Assembly (NCBI GenBank): GCA_964506685.1
Contig: CAZDMQ010000005.1
Span: 1 to 64,000, forward strand
Reading direction: 5' to 3'
From: UBA5336 sp964506685
Lineage (GTDB): Bacteria; Pseudomonadota; Alphaproteobacteria; Caulobacterales; Hyphomonadaceae
DNA length: 64,000 bases
In this document: positions 1 to 8,291 of the stretch, piece after piece
Layout: each line of letters starts with the position of its first letter
Position numbering within the stretch: position 1 is the first letter of the stretch
Notes under the pieces: generated by a model
What the model saw: the letters and a program-made list of their open reading frames with translations, nothing else
Databases searched by the model: none
What the model was told of the DNA's origin: nothing
Position numbers and translations under genes: made by a program

Positions 1-287
1 CTGGCGCCACCGTTAGCACTGGCACCGGCACTGGTGGCCGCCCTCGCCGCCTCGCCGCCGGGGCTGATCTGCTGCAGCCCGTCCATGTCGGCGCCAGCGC
101 AGAAGCCGCGTCCGGCCCCGGTGACCACGATGCAGCGCACACTGTCATCGGCACCGGCGTCGGTGATGGCGGCTTCGATCTCGGCCTGCATCTGGCCGGT
201 CCAGGCGTTCAGCCGGTCGGGCCGATTGAGGGTGATGGTCAGGATCGCCCCGTCCTGATTCACGAGGATCTGTTCATGGCCGGTCAT
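1..287 (-). CDS. Enoyl-CoA hydratase/isomerase family protein, 3' part cut off by the window edge
   Basis: The minus-strand reading starts at an ATG at 287, preceded by a GGGAGG ribosome site, and runs off the left edge, giving about 95 residues. The translation shows the crotonase N-terminus: a TLNRPDRLNAW stretch near residue 20 and the oxyanion-hole motif GRGFCAGADM near residues 65-75. Crotonases hydrate or isomerise enoyl-CoA thioesters in fatty-acid and amino-acid degradation. The exact substrate cannot be told from this fragment. The Ala/Gly/Ser-rich end near the edge looks like an insertion after the CAGAD motif. It is divergent from the CoA-transferase gene beginning at 367, so both probably use promoters in the 288-366 gap. 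Confidence 0.85.
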   Translation of the reverse strand, partial: MTGHEQILVNQDGAILTITLNRPDRLNAWTGQMQAEIEAAITDAGADDSVRCIVVTGAGRGFCAGADMDGLQQISPGGEAARAATSAGASANGGA

Positions 288-366
288 TCTGGTTCCTCCC
301 GCCTTTGCGTTTATATTCGCCGCAGCCTAACCCATGACCGAGCCATGGCGAAGGAGGAAACGCCCG

Positions 367-1560
367 ATGACGACATCGACGCCGCCGCTGGCCGGCCTCC
401 GGGTGATCGAGCTGGGCCAGCTCATCGCGGGGCCGTTCTGCGGCCAGCTGCTGGCCGATTTCGGGGCCGAGGTGATCAAGGTCGAGGCGCCCGACCGGCC
501 GGATCCGATCCGCGACTGGGGGGCGGTGAAAAAGGACGGGATCGGGCTGTTCTGGCCGATCATCGGACGCGGGAAGACATCGCTGACGCTGAACCTGCGC
601 GTCGCCGAGGGGCAGGCGATCCTGCGCCGGCTCGCCGAGACGGCCGATGTGCTGGTCGAGAATTTCCGCCCCGGCACGCTGGAGAAATGGGGGCTGGGCC
701 CCGAAACGCTGCACGAGATCAATCCGCGCCTCGTGATCGTGCGGGTGTCCGGCTATGGCCAGAAGGGGCCTGAGCGCCACAAGGCCGGCTATGCCAGCGT
801 CGGCGAGGCCAAGGGCGGGCTGCGCTACCTGATCGGCGAACCGGACCGGCTGCCGGCGCGGGCAGGGGTCTCGCTGGGCGACACCATGACCGGCACCTTT
901 GCCTGCCTCGGCACGATGATGGCGCTCTGGGCGCGCGAACGCACCGGCCGCGGACAGGTGGTGGACGCGGCGATATATGAAAGCGTGATGGCGTTCATGG
1001 AGAGCCTGATCCCGGAATATGCGCTGGGTGGCCACACGCGGGAGCGGACCGGGCCGATCCTGCCGCGGGTGGCGCCGTCAGGCGTCTATCCCTGCAGCGA
1101 CGGCATGGTGATCATTGGCGCGAACCAGGACACGCTGTTTGCGCGGCTGGCAGAGATGTGCGGCACCGGCTGGGCGACGGATACGCGCTTTGCCACCCAT
1201 GACGCACGCGGCGACAACCAGGCCGAGCTGGACGCGCTGATCTCGGACTGGACCGGCGAGCGGACGATGGCGGCGGTGATCGCGGCCTGCGAGGCCCATG
1301 GCGTGCCGTGCGGGCCGGTCAATACGGCCAGGGACATGCTGGCAGACGCGCATATCGCCGCGCGTGAAGCCATTGTGCGGGTGGCCGATCCACTGCTCGG
1401 CGAGGTGGCAATGCAGAATGTGGTGCCGAAACTTTCCGACACACCGGGCGGCGTGCGCGCGACGGGACCGGCGCTGGGCGCGCACACCGATGAGGTGCTC
1501 GCTTCGCTCGGCCTGGATGCGGCGACCCGGGCCGAGCTGCGTGAGAAGGGCGTGATCTAG
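367..1560 (+). CDS. CaiB/BaiF family CoA-transferase
   Basis: A 397-residue class III CoA-transferase, the family that moves CoA between acyl groups (formyl-CoA transferase, carnitine CoA-transferase, alpha-methylacyl-CoA racemase). The N-terminus LRVIELGQLIAGPFCGQLLADFGAEVIKVE is typical (shown here in part: residues 11-40). The catalytic aspartate is D172 in SLGDTMTG. The ATG at 367 is chosen over one at 334 because an AAGGAGG ribosome site lies about 10 bases upstream and the family usually begins just before this motif. The neighbouring enoyl-CoA hydratase fragment suggests a role in acyl-CoA catabolism. The donor and acceptor acids are unknown. A perfect hairpin follows the stop. Confidence 0.9.
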   Translation: MTTSTPPLAGLRVIELGQLIAGPFCGQLLADFGAEVIKVEAPDRPDPIRDWGAVKKDGIGLFWPIIGRGKTSLTLNLRVAEGQAILRRLAETADVLVENFRPGTLEKWGLGPETLHEINPRLVIVRVSGYGQKGPERHKAGYASVGEAKGGLRYLIGEPDRLPARAGVSLGDTMTGTFACLGTMMALWARERTGRGQVVDAAIYESVMAFMESLIPEYALGGHTRERTGPILPRVAPSGVYPCSDGMVIIGANQDTLFARLAEMCGTGWATDTRFATHDARGDNQAELDALISDWTGERTMAAVIAACEAHGVPCGPVNTARDMLADAHIAAREAIVRVADPLLGEVAMQNVVPKLSDTPGGVRATGPALGAHTDEVLASLGLDAATRAELREKGVI

Positions 1561-1573
1561 CCGGCTGGCTTCC

Positions 1574-1604
1574 TGGTGCGAAGCGGTTTGCCCGCTTCGC
1601 ACCA
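1574..1604. terminator. Perfect 13-bp inverted repeat between convergent genes
   Basis: TGGTGCGAAGCGG at 1574-1586 pairs perfectly with CCGCTTCGCACCA at 1592-1604 across a five-base loop. It lies between the stop of the CoA-transferase (plus strand, 1560) and the stop of the outer-membrane protein (minus strand, 1612). It can therefore serve as a bidirectional terminator. There is no clear T-run on either side, so strength is uncertain. Confidence 0.65.
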
Positions 1605-1611
1605 GAATGCG

Positions 1612-2166
1612 CTAGAACCGGTACGCGTAGCCGATCGAGAAGGCGTCAGCCTCGAAATCCTCGATGTCATAGCGGGTATAGTCGAAGCGGATGCCGCTAC
1701 GGGCGCCAAGATTGGCTTGGGCGCCGAGGCCGATGCCGAAGCCGGTATCGCTCGCGCTTTCCGAAGCGCTCTCGCCACCACCGGACACCTCGAGCTCGAG
1801 TTCGGCATTCACCACACCGGCGCGGGCATAGAGGCTGAGCGCGTCGGTAACCGGATACTTTGCCTTGCCGTAAGCGCCAACAAGGTAGTTGAGCCCCAGG
1901 TCAACGCTGATCCCGCCGCCACTGACTTCCTCATCATCGACGCCGATGGCGCCCTCGCCCTCGACAGCGAGGTACTGATTGATGTCATAGCCGAAATGGC
2001 CGGAAATTGCGCCGAGATCGGCATCGAAGGAATCGCCTCCGTCTTCCACGTCGATGCCGATGAAGGTGTAGCCCCCATCAGCATAGAAGCCCTGGGCCAT
2101 GGCCCCGGCTGCCGGGACCGTTGCGGCGGCCATGAGTGCGGTTGTCATTGCAAGTGCGCGTTTCAC
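1612..2166 (-). CDS. Small outer-membrane beta-barrel protein
   Basis: A 184-residue exported protein of the OmpA-like/porin beta-barrel type. I place the start at a GTG at 2166 because GGAG sits about six bases upstream and the product then opens with a clean signal peptide (VKRALAMTTALMAAA..., cleavage after AMAQ near residue 25). An ATG at 2247 would put 27 non-signal-like residues in front. The mature part alternates polar and hydrophobic residues (GFYADGGYTFIGIDVE, GHFGYDINQYLAVEGEGAIG) and ends GYAYRF with a C-terminal phenylalanine, as outer-membrane barrels do. Acidic loops contain D/E and G/S runs. Specific function is unknown; it is probably a structural or adaptive surface protein. 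Confidence 0.8.
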   Translation of the reverse strand: MKRALAMTTALMAAATVPAAGAMAQGFYADGGYTFIGIDVEDGGDSFDADLGAISGHFGYDINQYLAVEGEGAIGVDDEEVSGGGISVDLGLNYLVGAYGKAKYPVTDALSLYARAGVVNAELELEVSGGGESASESASDTGFGIGLGAQANLGARSGIRFDYTRYDIEDFEADAFSIGYAYRF

Positions 2167-2258
2167 TGGAAACTCCGAATCGATGGGCTGCCCCCGCAGC
2201 TGAGCGGTCAGTTGCATCCCTTCGCCGTCGGCACCAACAAAATTCACTCAAGGACATA

Positions 2259-2264
2259 AGTATA
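2259..2264 (-). promoter_or_regulatory. Possible -10 box for the outer-membrane protein gene
   Basis: The 249-base gap between the barrel gene (minus) and hisI (plus) is clearly richer in A/T than its surroundings. On the minus strand it has TATACT here, with TTGTAA further upstream near 2285-2290. The spacing between these two is longer than the ideal 17, so only the -10-like element is reported. This is a weak inference from sequence resemblance. Confidence 0.25.
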
Positions 2265-2415
2265 CAAGTGGTGCGTGTGCCAGAATTACAACAGCAAGTG
2301 AAATGCCTGTTAGATTTCGACTGGACATGCTGGACCTTTTCCTTCCGTTGCCGGAATAAACCGATATCGAAACGAAATTTTGCAGGTCCCTGAAACTGGG
2401 ATAAGTGCGCGCACC

Positions 2416-2841
2416 ATGACACAACCGCTGCCCCCCCCACTCCCCGACAAGGGAGCCCAGGACGAGACTCGCGAGCTGCGTCCGGCCTTCAATGCCGACG
2501 GGCTGGTGGCGGCGATCGCACAGGATGCGTCGACGGGCGAGGTGCTGATGCTGGCCTGGATGAATGCGGACGCGCTCGCGCGCACGCTCGAGACCGGGGT
2601 GGCGACCTACTGGTCGCGCTCGCGGGGGAGCCTGTGGGTCAAGGGTGAGACGTCGGGCCACGTCCAGCATGTCCGTGCCGTGCGCATCGATTGTGACCAG
2701 GACGCCATCCTGCTTCTGGTGGACCCGGCGGGCGCAGCCTGTCACACCGGCAGGACGAGCTGTTTCTACCGGGAGATCGATCCCGGAACGCGTGAACTGA
2801 TCCACCGGGCAGACAAGCCGGGCCACCGGGCCGGCGCCTGA
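2416..2841 (+). CDS. hisI: Phosphoribosyl-AMP cyclohydrolase
   Basis: HisI opens the adenine ring of phosphoribosyl-AMP in the third step of histidine synthesis; it is a cytoplasmic zinc enzyme. The 141-residue product carries the family core: VLMLAWMNADAL near residue 40, YWSRSRGSLWVKGETSGH near 65-82, and the metal-binding cysteines in IDCDQD, AACHTGRTSC and FYRE. Length is normal for the single-domain (non HisIE) form. The ATG at 2416 is preferred to a TTG at 2380, although no strong ribosome site is visible. No other his genes are nearby, so it stands apart from the his operon. A lipoprotein gene follows 21 bases downstream and may be cotranscribed. Confidence 0.95.
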   Translation: MTQPLPPPLPDKGAQDETRELRPAFNADGLVAAIAQDASTGEVLMLAWMNADALARTLETGVATYWSRSRGSLWVKGETSGHVQHVRAVRIDCDQDAILLLVDPAGAACHTGRTSCFYREIDPGTRELIHRADKPGHRAGA

Positions 2842-2862
2842 GGCCAAGAGGGAGACCCTGAG

Positions 2863-3795
2863 ATGGCAATCCGAAACACGATGCTGGCAGCCGCCGTGCT
2901 GCTGGCGCTTGCCGGGTGCGGTGGCGAGACCGCCGCTCCACCCGATGCCACCGCACCGCCCGCGCCGGAAGTGACGCCAGGGACCGCAGGGACTGCAGCG
3001 GCCACTCCGGCGGTCGAAGCGCTGGAGCTGCACAAGCTCGATTGCGGGACGATCGAGATTTCCGATCTCGATGTCTTCTCCATGGCGGGCGATTATGCCG
3101 GCATACCGGACACCTTCGCCAGTACCTGCTGGCTGGTCCGGCACCCGTCGGGCGACCTGCTCTGGGATCTCGGCCTGCCGGGCATGCTGACCGCTTCCGG
3201 GCCCCAGGAACAGGGCATTTTCACCATCTCGCTGGAGACCACGCTGCGCGACCAGCTTGCCGAGCGCGACATTGCCATGGCCGATATCGAGACGGTGTCG
3301 ATCTCGCACAGCCATTTCGACCATATCGGACAGGTCGACCAGGTTGATCCGGGCACGGTCTGGCTCGTGCATGACACCGAACATGCCTTCATGTTTCCCG
3401 ATGATGGCGAGACCCCGCCGGACAATGCCGTCCAGTTCGTGCCGTTTGACGATCTGACAGCCGAGCGGTTCAGCGGCCTCCACGATGTCTTTGGCGATGG
3501 CTCGGTGCTGATCCACGAGACGCCGGGCCACACGCCGGGGCACACCTCGCTGCAGGTCAACCTGCCCGAGAGCGGGCCGGTCTTCCTCACCGGCGACCTC
3601 TACCACCGCACCGAAAGCCGCGAGCTGCGCCGCGTGCCGGCCTTCAATGCCGATGTCGAGGGCGCCGACGATCCGGGCGCACAGACCCGCGCTTCCATGG
3701 AGGCCTTCGAGACGGCGGTGGCAGCGGCCGGCGGACGGGTGATCATCCAGCACGAACCGGCCGACACCGAGAACCTGCCGGACGTGTTGCGGTAG
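2863..3795 (+). CDS. Metallo-beta-lactamase-fold lipoprotein, AHL-lactonase-like
   Basis: A 310-residue protein with a lipoprotein signal (LALAGC, lipidated Cys19), followed by an Ala/Pro-rich linker and an MBL domain. The dinuclear zinc motif is H149-x-H-x-D-H in SISHSHFDHIG. A further histidine lies in the TPGHTPGHTSLQ stretch and an aspartate in FLTGDLYH. The GDYAGIPDTFASTCWLVRHP start of the domain and the overall arrangement resemble N-acyl-homoserine-lactone lactonases and related hydrolases, but substrate cannot be read from sequence. GGGAG precedes the ATG. It would act at the envelope, facing the periplasm or outside. It sits 21 bases after hisI. Confidence 0.8.
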   Translation: MAIRNTMLAAAVLLALAGCGGETAAPPDATAPPAPEVTPGTAGTAAATPAVEALELHKLDCGTIEISDLDVFSMAGDYAGIPDTFASTCWLVRHPSGDLLWDLGLPGMLTASGPQEQGIFTISLETTLRDQLAERDIAMADIETVSISHSHFDHIGQVDQVDPGTVWLVHDTEHAFMFPDDGETPPDNAVQFVPFDDLTAERFSGLHDVFGDGSVLIHETPGHTPGHTSLQVNLPESGPVFLTGDLYHRTESRELRRVPAFNADVEGADDPGAQTRASMEAFETAVAAAGGRVIIQHEPADTENLPDVLR

Positions 3796-3802
3796 CGACG
3801 GT

Positions 3803-4534
3803 TCAGCCGCCGGGTCCGGCCTCGCCCGGCTGCCCGCCCCCGCCCGCTTGCCCGACCTGCCCGACCTGCCCGGGCGGGTAGGCGATCATCAGGTTGATGG
3901 CAATGGAGATGCGCTCGCGCCCGCCGAGATAGGGCGTGACGGCGTGGTTCATCCAGGACGGAAAGGCCACCAGCAGGCCGGTGCGCGGGCGGATCGGCAC
4001 GCTCGAGACCTCCGTCCGCCCGTCGGGCCAGCGGAACACCATGTCCGGCGCATACATCCGGTTGGCCGGGAAGCGGGGATCATAGAGGGTGAGCTCGCCG
4101 CCCTCGCCATCGCCCGTCGCGCCCGTGTCCGGTGCCGCGCCATAGCCGTCATCGACATAGTAGACGAGCGACCACAGCGCGCCGGGATGGGCGTGGATCT
4201 GGTTTGAGGCGTGGCGCGGGGAGACATTGGCCCACATCTCCGCCATCCAGCCGAAGCGCGGCTTGTCCTTGCTGCCAAGGTCGGCCGAATAGGGGTCGAC
4301 AAAGGCGCAGGCCTTCTCGCCGAGTTCATGCGCGACCGCCCCGCCCCAGGCCAGCATGTCCACCGAGGAGTGCCAGCCGAGCACGTTCGAACGGCGAATG
4401 CCGGGATGGTGCGCCCGCCGCGCGGCAATCACCTGGCGTAGCGCGATGTTCATGCGACCGGCATCGGGGACCTGGCCGACCAGCACGGCGGTCGGGAAGA
4501 GGTTGAGAATGCGGGACTGGAACGGGTCGGCCAT
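3803..4534 (-). CDS. Putative 2OG-Fe(II) oxygenase (TIGR02466-like)
   Basis: A 243-residue protein resembling the family of putative 2-oxoglutarate/Fe(II)-dependent oxygenases related to phage and cyanophage proteins. Visible family marks are WHSSVDMLAWGG near residue 55, an iron-ligand candidate in QIHAHPGALWSLVYYVDD near residue 110, DPRFPANRMY near 150, and FPSWMNHAVTPYLGGRERISIAINLM near 190-215 holding the second histidine and the 2OG-binding arginine (described in two parts). The last 20 residues are a Gly/Gln/Pro-rich tail made by short imperfect 9-base repeats (3848-3875), probably unimportant to catalysis. It converges with the lactonase-like gene. The hydroxylation target is unknown. 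Confidence 0.75.
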   Translation of the reverse strand: MADPFQSRILNLFPTAVLVGQVPDAGRMNIALRQVIAARRAHHPGIRRSNVLGWHSSVDMLAWGGAVAHELGEKACAFVDPYSADLGSKDKPRFGWMAEMWANVSPRHASNQIHAHPGALWSLVYYVDDGYGAAPDTGATGDGEGGELTLYDPRFPANRMYAPDMVFRWPDGRTEVSSVPIRPRTGLLVAFPSWMNHAVTPYLGGRERISIAINLMIAYPPGQVGQVGQAGGGGQPGEAGPGG

Positions 4535-4605
4535 GGCCTGAGCCTACGCGCGGCACGGCGCGCCGTCGAGCGCCCGCGCTTGTGCCGCCGCGCCCGATCC
4601 TGCCG

Positions 4606-6414
4606 CTACATCCGCTCCGGGACCGTGATGCCAAGCAGGGTGAGGGCGGTTTCGAGCTGGTGCAGGACGGCCGCGCTGAGGGCGAGGCGCGAGGCGCGGG
4701 CGGCGGGGTCGGTCTCCGCGGCGACGGGGTGGGCACCATAGAAGGCGCTGAAGGCCTGGGCAAGCGAGTAGACATGTTCGCAGAGAATGTGCGGCATGCG
4801 TTTCTCGCGCGCGCCGAGCAGGGCGGCGCCGAAGCCGTCGAGCGCCAGCACAAGCGCCCGCTCGGCCTCGCTCTCAATGCGGATCTCGCCCTGTTCGAGG
4901 CCTTCCTCTTCGGCCCGGCGAAGCAGTGATTTCACCCGTACAGCGGCATAGAGCAGGTAGGGACCGGTCTTGCCCTCGAAACTGGTGAAGCGGTCGAGGT
5001 CGAAGACATAATTCGTGGTGCGCGTGTTCTGCAGGTCGGCAAAGCGCAGCGCGGCGCGGGCAACCAGCGCGGCAACCCCGGCGCGTTCGTCTCCCGGCAT
5101 GTCCTCGGGCAGTTTTGCTGCAGCCTCGATCTTCCGCTGCGCCTCCTCCATCGCCATGGCGTTGAGGTCCGCCAGCCGCAGCGTGCCGCCCTCGCGGGTC
5201 TTGAATGGTTTGCCATCGGTACCGTTAACCGTGCCGAAGCCGATATGTTCCAGCCGGTCGCGCGGGAACAGGCCGGCCTTGCCGGCGGCGCGGAAGACCT
5301 GTTCGAAGTGCAGCGCCTGGCGCTGGTCGACGACATAGATCATCCGGTCGGGGCGCGGGCTGAGGTCCTGCACCCGGTCGAGGATCGTGGCGAGGTCGGT
5401 GGTGTGGTAGCCTGTTCCGCCGCGCGAATTGACCAGCATGATCGGCGGCATGGCGTTCTTCAGCGTCGTCCTGCCGTTCTTCTCGACGGGGACATTCTCG
5501 CCCTCCACGGCGACATCGACGATCCAGGCGCCGTCATCCTCGCGCGCCAGGTCCTTCGCCTTGAAATCCTCGATCAGGCCCGCGATGAGGCCGTCAACAT
5601 CGCTTTCCCCCTTCCACAGGTCGAAGCTGACATCGAGAAAGGCATAGTCGCGCTTCAGCGCCTCGACCGAAACGTCGATGAAGTGCCGGAGCAGCGCCCG
5701 GTAGCCGGGACGGCCAGCCTGCAGTTCGGCGACCGCCTGCTGGCTGCGCTCATTGCGGGCGGGGTCGGCCTTCGCCTTGGCAGACGCCTGCGGGTAGAGC
5801 CGGGCGAGGTCCTCGATGGTGACCGGGGACGTATCGGGATAGGGACCGGTGACCCCTGCATCAAAATAGACAAGATCCGGCTGCTCGTCCTCGAGCTCGG
5901 TGACGAGGTGGCCCATTTGCAGGCCCCAGTCGCCGAGATGGACATCGGAGATCACGGTGTCGCCGGCAAAGCGGAAGATGCGCTGCAGCGTGTCGCCGAT
6001 CACCGCCGAGCGCAGGTGGCCGACATGCATCGGCTTGGCGACATTCGGCCCGCCGAAATCGAGCACGATGGTCTCGGGATCAGGGGCGGGCAGGGCGCCG
6101 GCGCGGTTATCGGCGGCGATTGTCGCGGCGCGGGCGGCGAGGGCCGCTTTCGAGACGCGGATATTGAGAAAGCCGGGGCCGGCGACCGTGATCTCCGCAA
6201 TGGCGGGGTGCGCGTCCAGCTGGCGGGCAATGTCGCCAGCAATGTCGAGCGGCTTGCGCCCGGCCTGCTTGGCCGACCCCATGGCGCCGTTGCATTGGAA
6301 ATCAGCGAGCTCCGGCCGGTCCGAGCGGCGCACCGCGCCCCATTTCCGGTCCAGCCCAAGCGCTTCGAACGCATCGCCGCATGCCGCACCAAGTGCGCCT
6401 GCCAGGTCTGTCAT
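4606..6414 (-). CDS. argS: Arginine-tRNA ligase
   Basis: A class I aminoacyl-tRNA synthetase charging tRNA-Arg; 602 residues, within the usual range. In order it has the N-terminal Add-1 domain that recognises the tRNA D-loop, the HIGH-type signature KPMHVGHLRSAVIGD near residue 127, a degenerate KMSKS region around GKPFKTREGG near residue 390 (ArgRS enzymes commonly lack the canonical lysines), and the DALR anticodon-binding domain near the C-terminus with YVFDLDRFTSFEGKTGPYLLY. The start at 6414 gives MTDLAGALG. A lipoprotein gene lies upstream on the same strand (6465-7049), 50 bases away, so the two are probably cotranscribed. Confidence 0.97.
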   Translation of the reverse strand: MTDLAGALGAACGDAFEALGLDRKWGAVRRSDRPELADFQCNGAMGSAKQAGRKPLDIAGDIARQLDAHPAIAEITVAGPGFLNIRVSKAALAARAATIAADNRAGALPAPDPETIVLDFGGPNVAKPMHVGHLRSAVIGDTLQRIFRFAGDTVISDVHLGDWGLQMGHLVTELEDEQPDLVYFDAGVTGPYPDTSPVTIEDLARLYPQASAKAKADPARNERSQQAVAELQAGRPGYRALLRHFIDVSVEALKRDYAFLDVSFDLWKGESDVDGLIAGLIEDFKAKDLAREDDGAWIVDVAVEGENVPVEKNGRTTLKNAMPPIMLVNSRGGTGYHTTDLATILDRVQDLSPRPDRMIYVVDQRQALHFEQVFRAAGKAGLFPRDRLEHIGFGTVNGTDGKPFKTREGGTLRLADLNAMAMEEAQRKIEAAAKLPEDMPGDERAGVAALVARAALRFADLQNTRTTNYVFDLDRFTSFEGKTGPYLLYAAVRVKSLLRRAEEEGLEQGEIRIESEAERALVLALDGFGAALLGAREKRMPHILCEHVYSLAQAFSAFYGAHPVAAETDPAARASRLALSAAVLHQLETALTLLGITVPERM

Positions 6415-6464
6415 CTGTGGCTCCCTGCCCTGTCCTGTCGTGCCCGTGTCCCGCAGTGCTGCGC

Positions 6465-7049
6465 TCAGGACGGATCGGTATCGACCTGGGCGTCAAGGCG
6501 GAACCGCTTGCCCTCACGGTTGAAAGCGAGTTGCGCATCGGTCAGCGCGAAGCCGACAATGATCTCGAAGTTTACCCCGGAGATCGAGCCGTCGGCCCGC
6601 GGAATGGTGATGTCGCGAACGGTTTCGGTCAGCGCGGCGACCGGCCCGTCGCCGAAATTGGCGGTGAGGACGAACTCCTCGCGGGCGAGCACGGTGGCAT
6701 CGCGGCGCGTGACGGTGACGAAATAGGGGTAGGGGTGCGTCTTTGCATCCGCAGCCGGGCCGCGGCCGAAGGCAAAGTCGATCTCAAGCTCGGCATTGAT
6801 CGGCTCGTCGCCGACATAGCGGCAGCTGAGGCGCACGCCCGTGATCTCGCCGGTGTAGCGGATATCGCTGAAAAGCTCGCCCTCGCCACCGAATTCGACG
6901 AGGCGGGATGCATCATATATCGCCCCGGCCGGCGGGCAGGGGCCAACATTCTGGCGCGTGTCGAAGACTTCGCCGACCCCGCTCCGGCAGGCGGAGAGGA
7001 CAAGAAAGGCGGCGAGGGCGAAGCAGGTTCTCAGCATTTGGGCAGGCAT
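6465..7049 (-). CDS. Hypothetical lipoprotein
   Basis: A 194-residue predicted lipoprotein: a hydrophobic stretch followed by the lipobox LSAC (Cys21 counting from the ATG at 7049). A second ATG at 7037 (MLRTCFALAAF) is an equally reasonable start; neither has a good ribosome site. The mature portion contains no domain I recognise. It is rich in beta-type stretches (GEITGVRLSCRYVGDEP, AELEIDFAFGRGPA, PYPYFVTVTRRDATVL), suggesting a beta-sandwich envelope protein. It is upstream of argS on the same strand and divergent from ispH, with a 141-base gap. Function unknown. Confidence 0.7.
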   Translation of the reverse strand: MPAQMLRTCFALAAFLVLSACRSGVGEVFDTRQNVGPCPPAGAIYDASRLVEFGGEGELFSDIRYTGEITGVRLSCRYVGDEPINAELEIDFAFGRGPAADAKTHPYPYFVTVTRRDATVLAREEFVLTANFGDGPVAALTETVRDITIPRADGSISGVNFEIIVGFALTDAQLAFNREGKRFRLDAQVDTDPS

Positions 7050-7190
7050 TCCCTGGTGAGTGTCGTGGTATCCGTCGGGGACGGGCGCTATGCATGGCCT
7101 GCCAACCCCTTATATGGCAAGGGTGGATGTGCAACCCTCCCCGTCCTTCCAGACCTGCGTCTGCAATGCCCCGCACGGACCCGACCTGCC

Positions 7191-8141
7191 ATGACCGACC
7201 CCGCACCGTCCCTCACCCTCCTGCTCGCGGCTCCGCGCGGCTTCTGCGCCGGCGTTGACCGGGCGATCCAGATTGTCGAGGACGCCCTCGGCAAATGGGG
7301 CGCGCCGGTCTATGTCCGCCACGAAATCGTGCACAACCAGCATGTCGTCTCGCGTCTCGAAGCGAAGGGCGCGGTGTTTGTCGACGAACTCGACGACTGT
7401 CCCCCCGACCGGCCGGTGATCTTCTCCGCCCATGGCGTGCCGAAATCGGTGCCAGAGGACGCCGAACGGCGGCAGATGCTGTACGTCGATGCGACCTGCC
7501 CGCTTGTGTCAAAGGTGCACGTCGAGGCCGAGCGGCATTTCCGCGAAGGCCGGCACATCCTGCTGATCGGCCATGCCGGCCATCCCGAAGTGATCGGCAC
7601 CATGGGCCAGGTGCCGGACGGCGCCATCACGCTGATCGAGACGGAGGCGGATGCGCGGAACTTCGAGACCGATACGCCCGATGTTCTCGCCTTTGTCACC
7701 CAGACCACCTTGTCCGTCGACGACACGGCCGCCATCGTGGATATTCTGCGCGCCCGCTTTCCGGCCATTGGCACCCCGCACAAGGAAGACATCTGTTACG
7801 CCACGACCAATCGCCAGGAAGCGGTCAAGGCGATGGGTGAAGCGGCCGACCTCGTTCTCGTGATCGGCGCGGAAACCTCGTCCAATTCGAAGCGGCTGGT
7901 GGAGGTGGCACTCAGGGCCGGGGCGCGCGACGCACGGCTCGTGGCCAGCGCCGAGGAGATCGACTGGGCCTGGTTCAACGGCGTCGCCACGCTGGGCCTG
8001 ACCGCCGGGGCGAGTGCGCCGGAGGACCTGGTGGAGGGGGTCATCGCGGCCTGCCGGGCGCGGTTCGACGTCACAGTCGAAGAGGTTCGCACCGCCCGTG
8101 AGGATGTGGTGTTCAAGCTGCCACGCGTGCTGGCCGACTGA
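7191..8141 (+). CDS. ispH: 4-hydroxy-3-methylbut-2-enyl diphosphate reductase
   Basis: IspH (LytB) makes IPP and DMAPP in the last step of the MEP isoprenoid pathway, using a 4Fe-4S cluster. The 316-residue product has the three cluster cysteines: C19 in PRGFCAGVD, C103 in DATCPLVSK and C202 in EDICYATTNRQ. The proton-donor glutamate is E133 in HAGHPEVIGTMGQ. It matches the family's normal length. The ATG at 7191 is chosen because the domain begins immediately after it. No other MEP genes are in the window. The gene may read into the patatin gene beginning at 8292. Confidence 0.97.
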   Translation: MTDPAPSLTLLLAAPRGFCAGVDRAIQIVEDALGKWGAPVYVRHEIVHNQHVVSRLEAKGAVFVDELDDCPPDRPVIFSAHGVPKSVPEDAERRQMLYVDATCPLVSKVHVEAERHFREGRHILLIGHAGHPEVIGTMGQVPDGAITLIETEADARNFETDTPDVLAFVTQTTLSVDDTAAIVDILRARFPAIGTPHKEDICYATTNRQEAVKAMGEAADLVLVIGAETSSNSKRLVEVALRAGARDARLVASAEEIDWAWFNGVATLGLTAGASAPEDLVEGVIAACRARFDVTVEEVRTAREDVVFKLPRVLAD

Positions 8142-8291
8142 TGGCAAACCCTCATGGCGCGGCCGGAGCGCCGGACCCCGTCCACCCGGCGCGACCCTTG
8201 CATTGCCCCGGCGGAACGGCAGCGGGTCACGAGGACGTCACCAGAGTGTGTCATCCCCACACCCGAACCGACCTTTTCAGAGGGGACCGGC

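Noticed and set aside
5245..6726. A 493-codon open frame on the plus strand opposite argS
   Set aside because: It is antisense to a complete, well-conserved argS, is rich in Arg/Gly/Asp without domain motifs, and arises from the high GC content of the third codon position.
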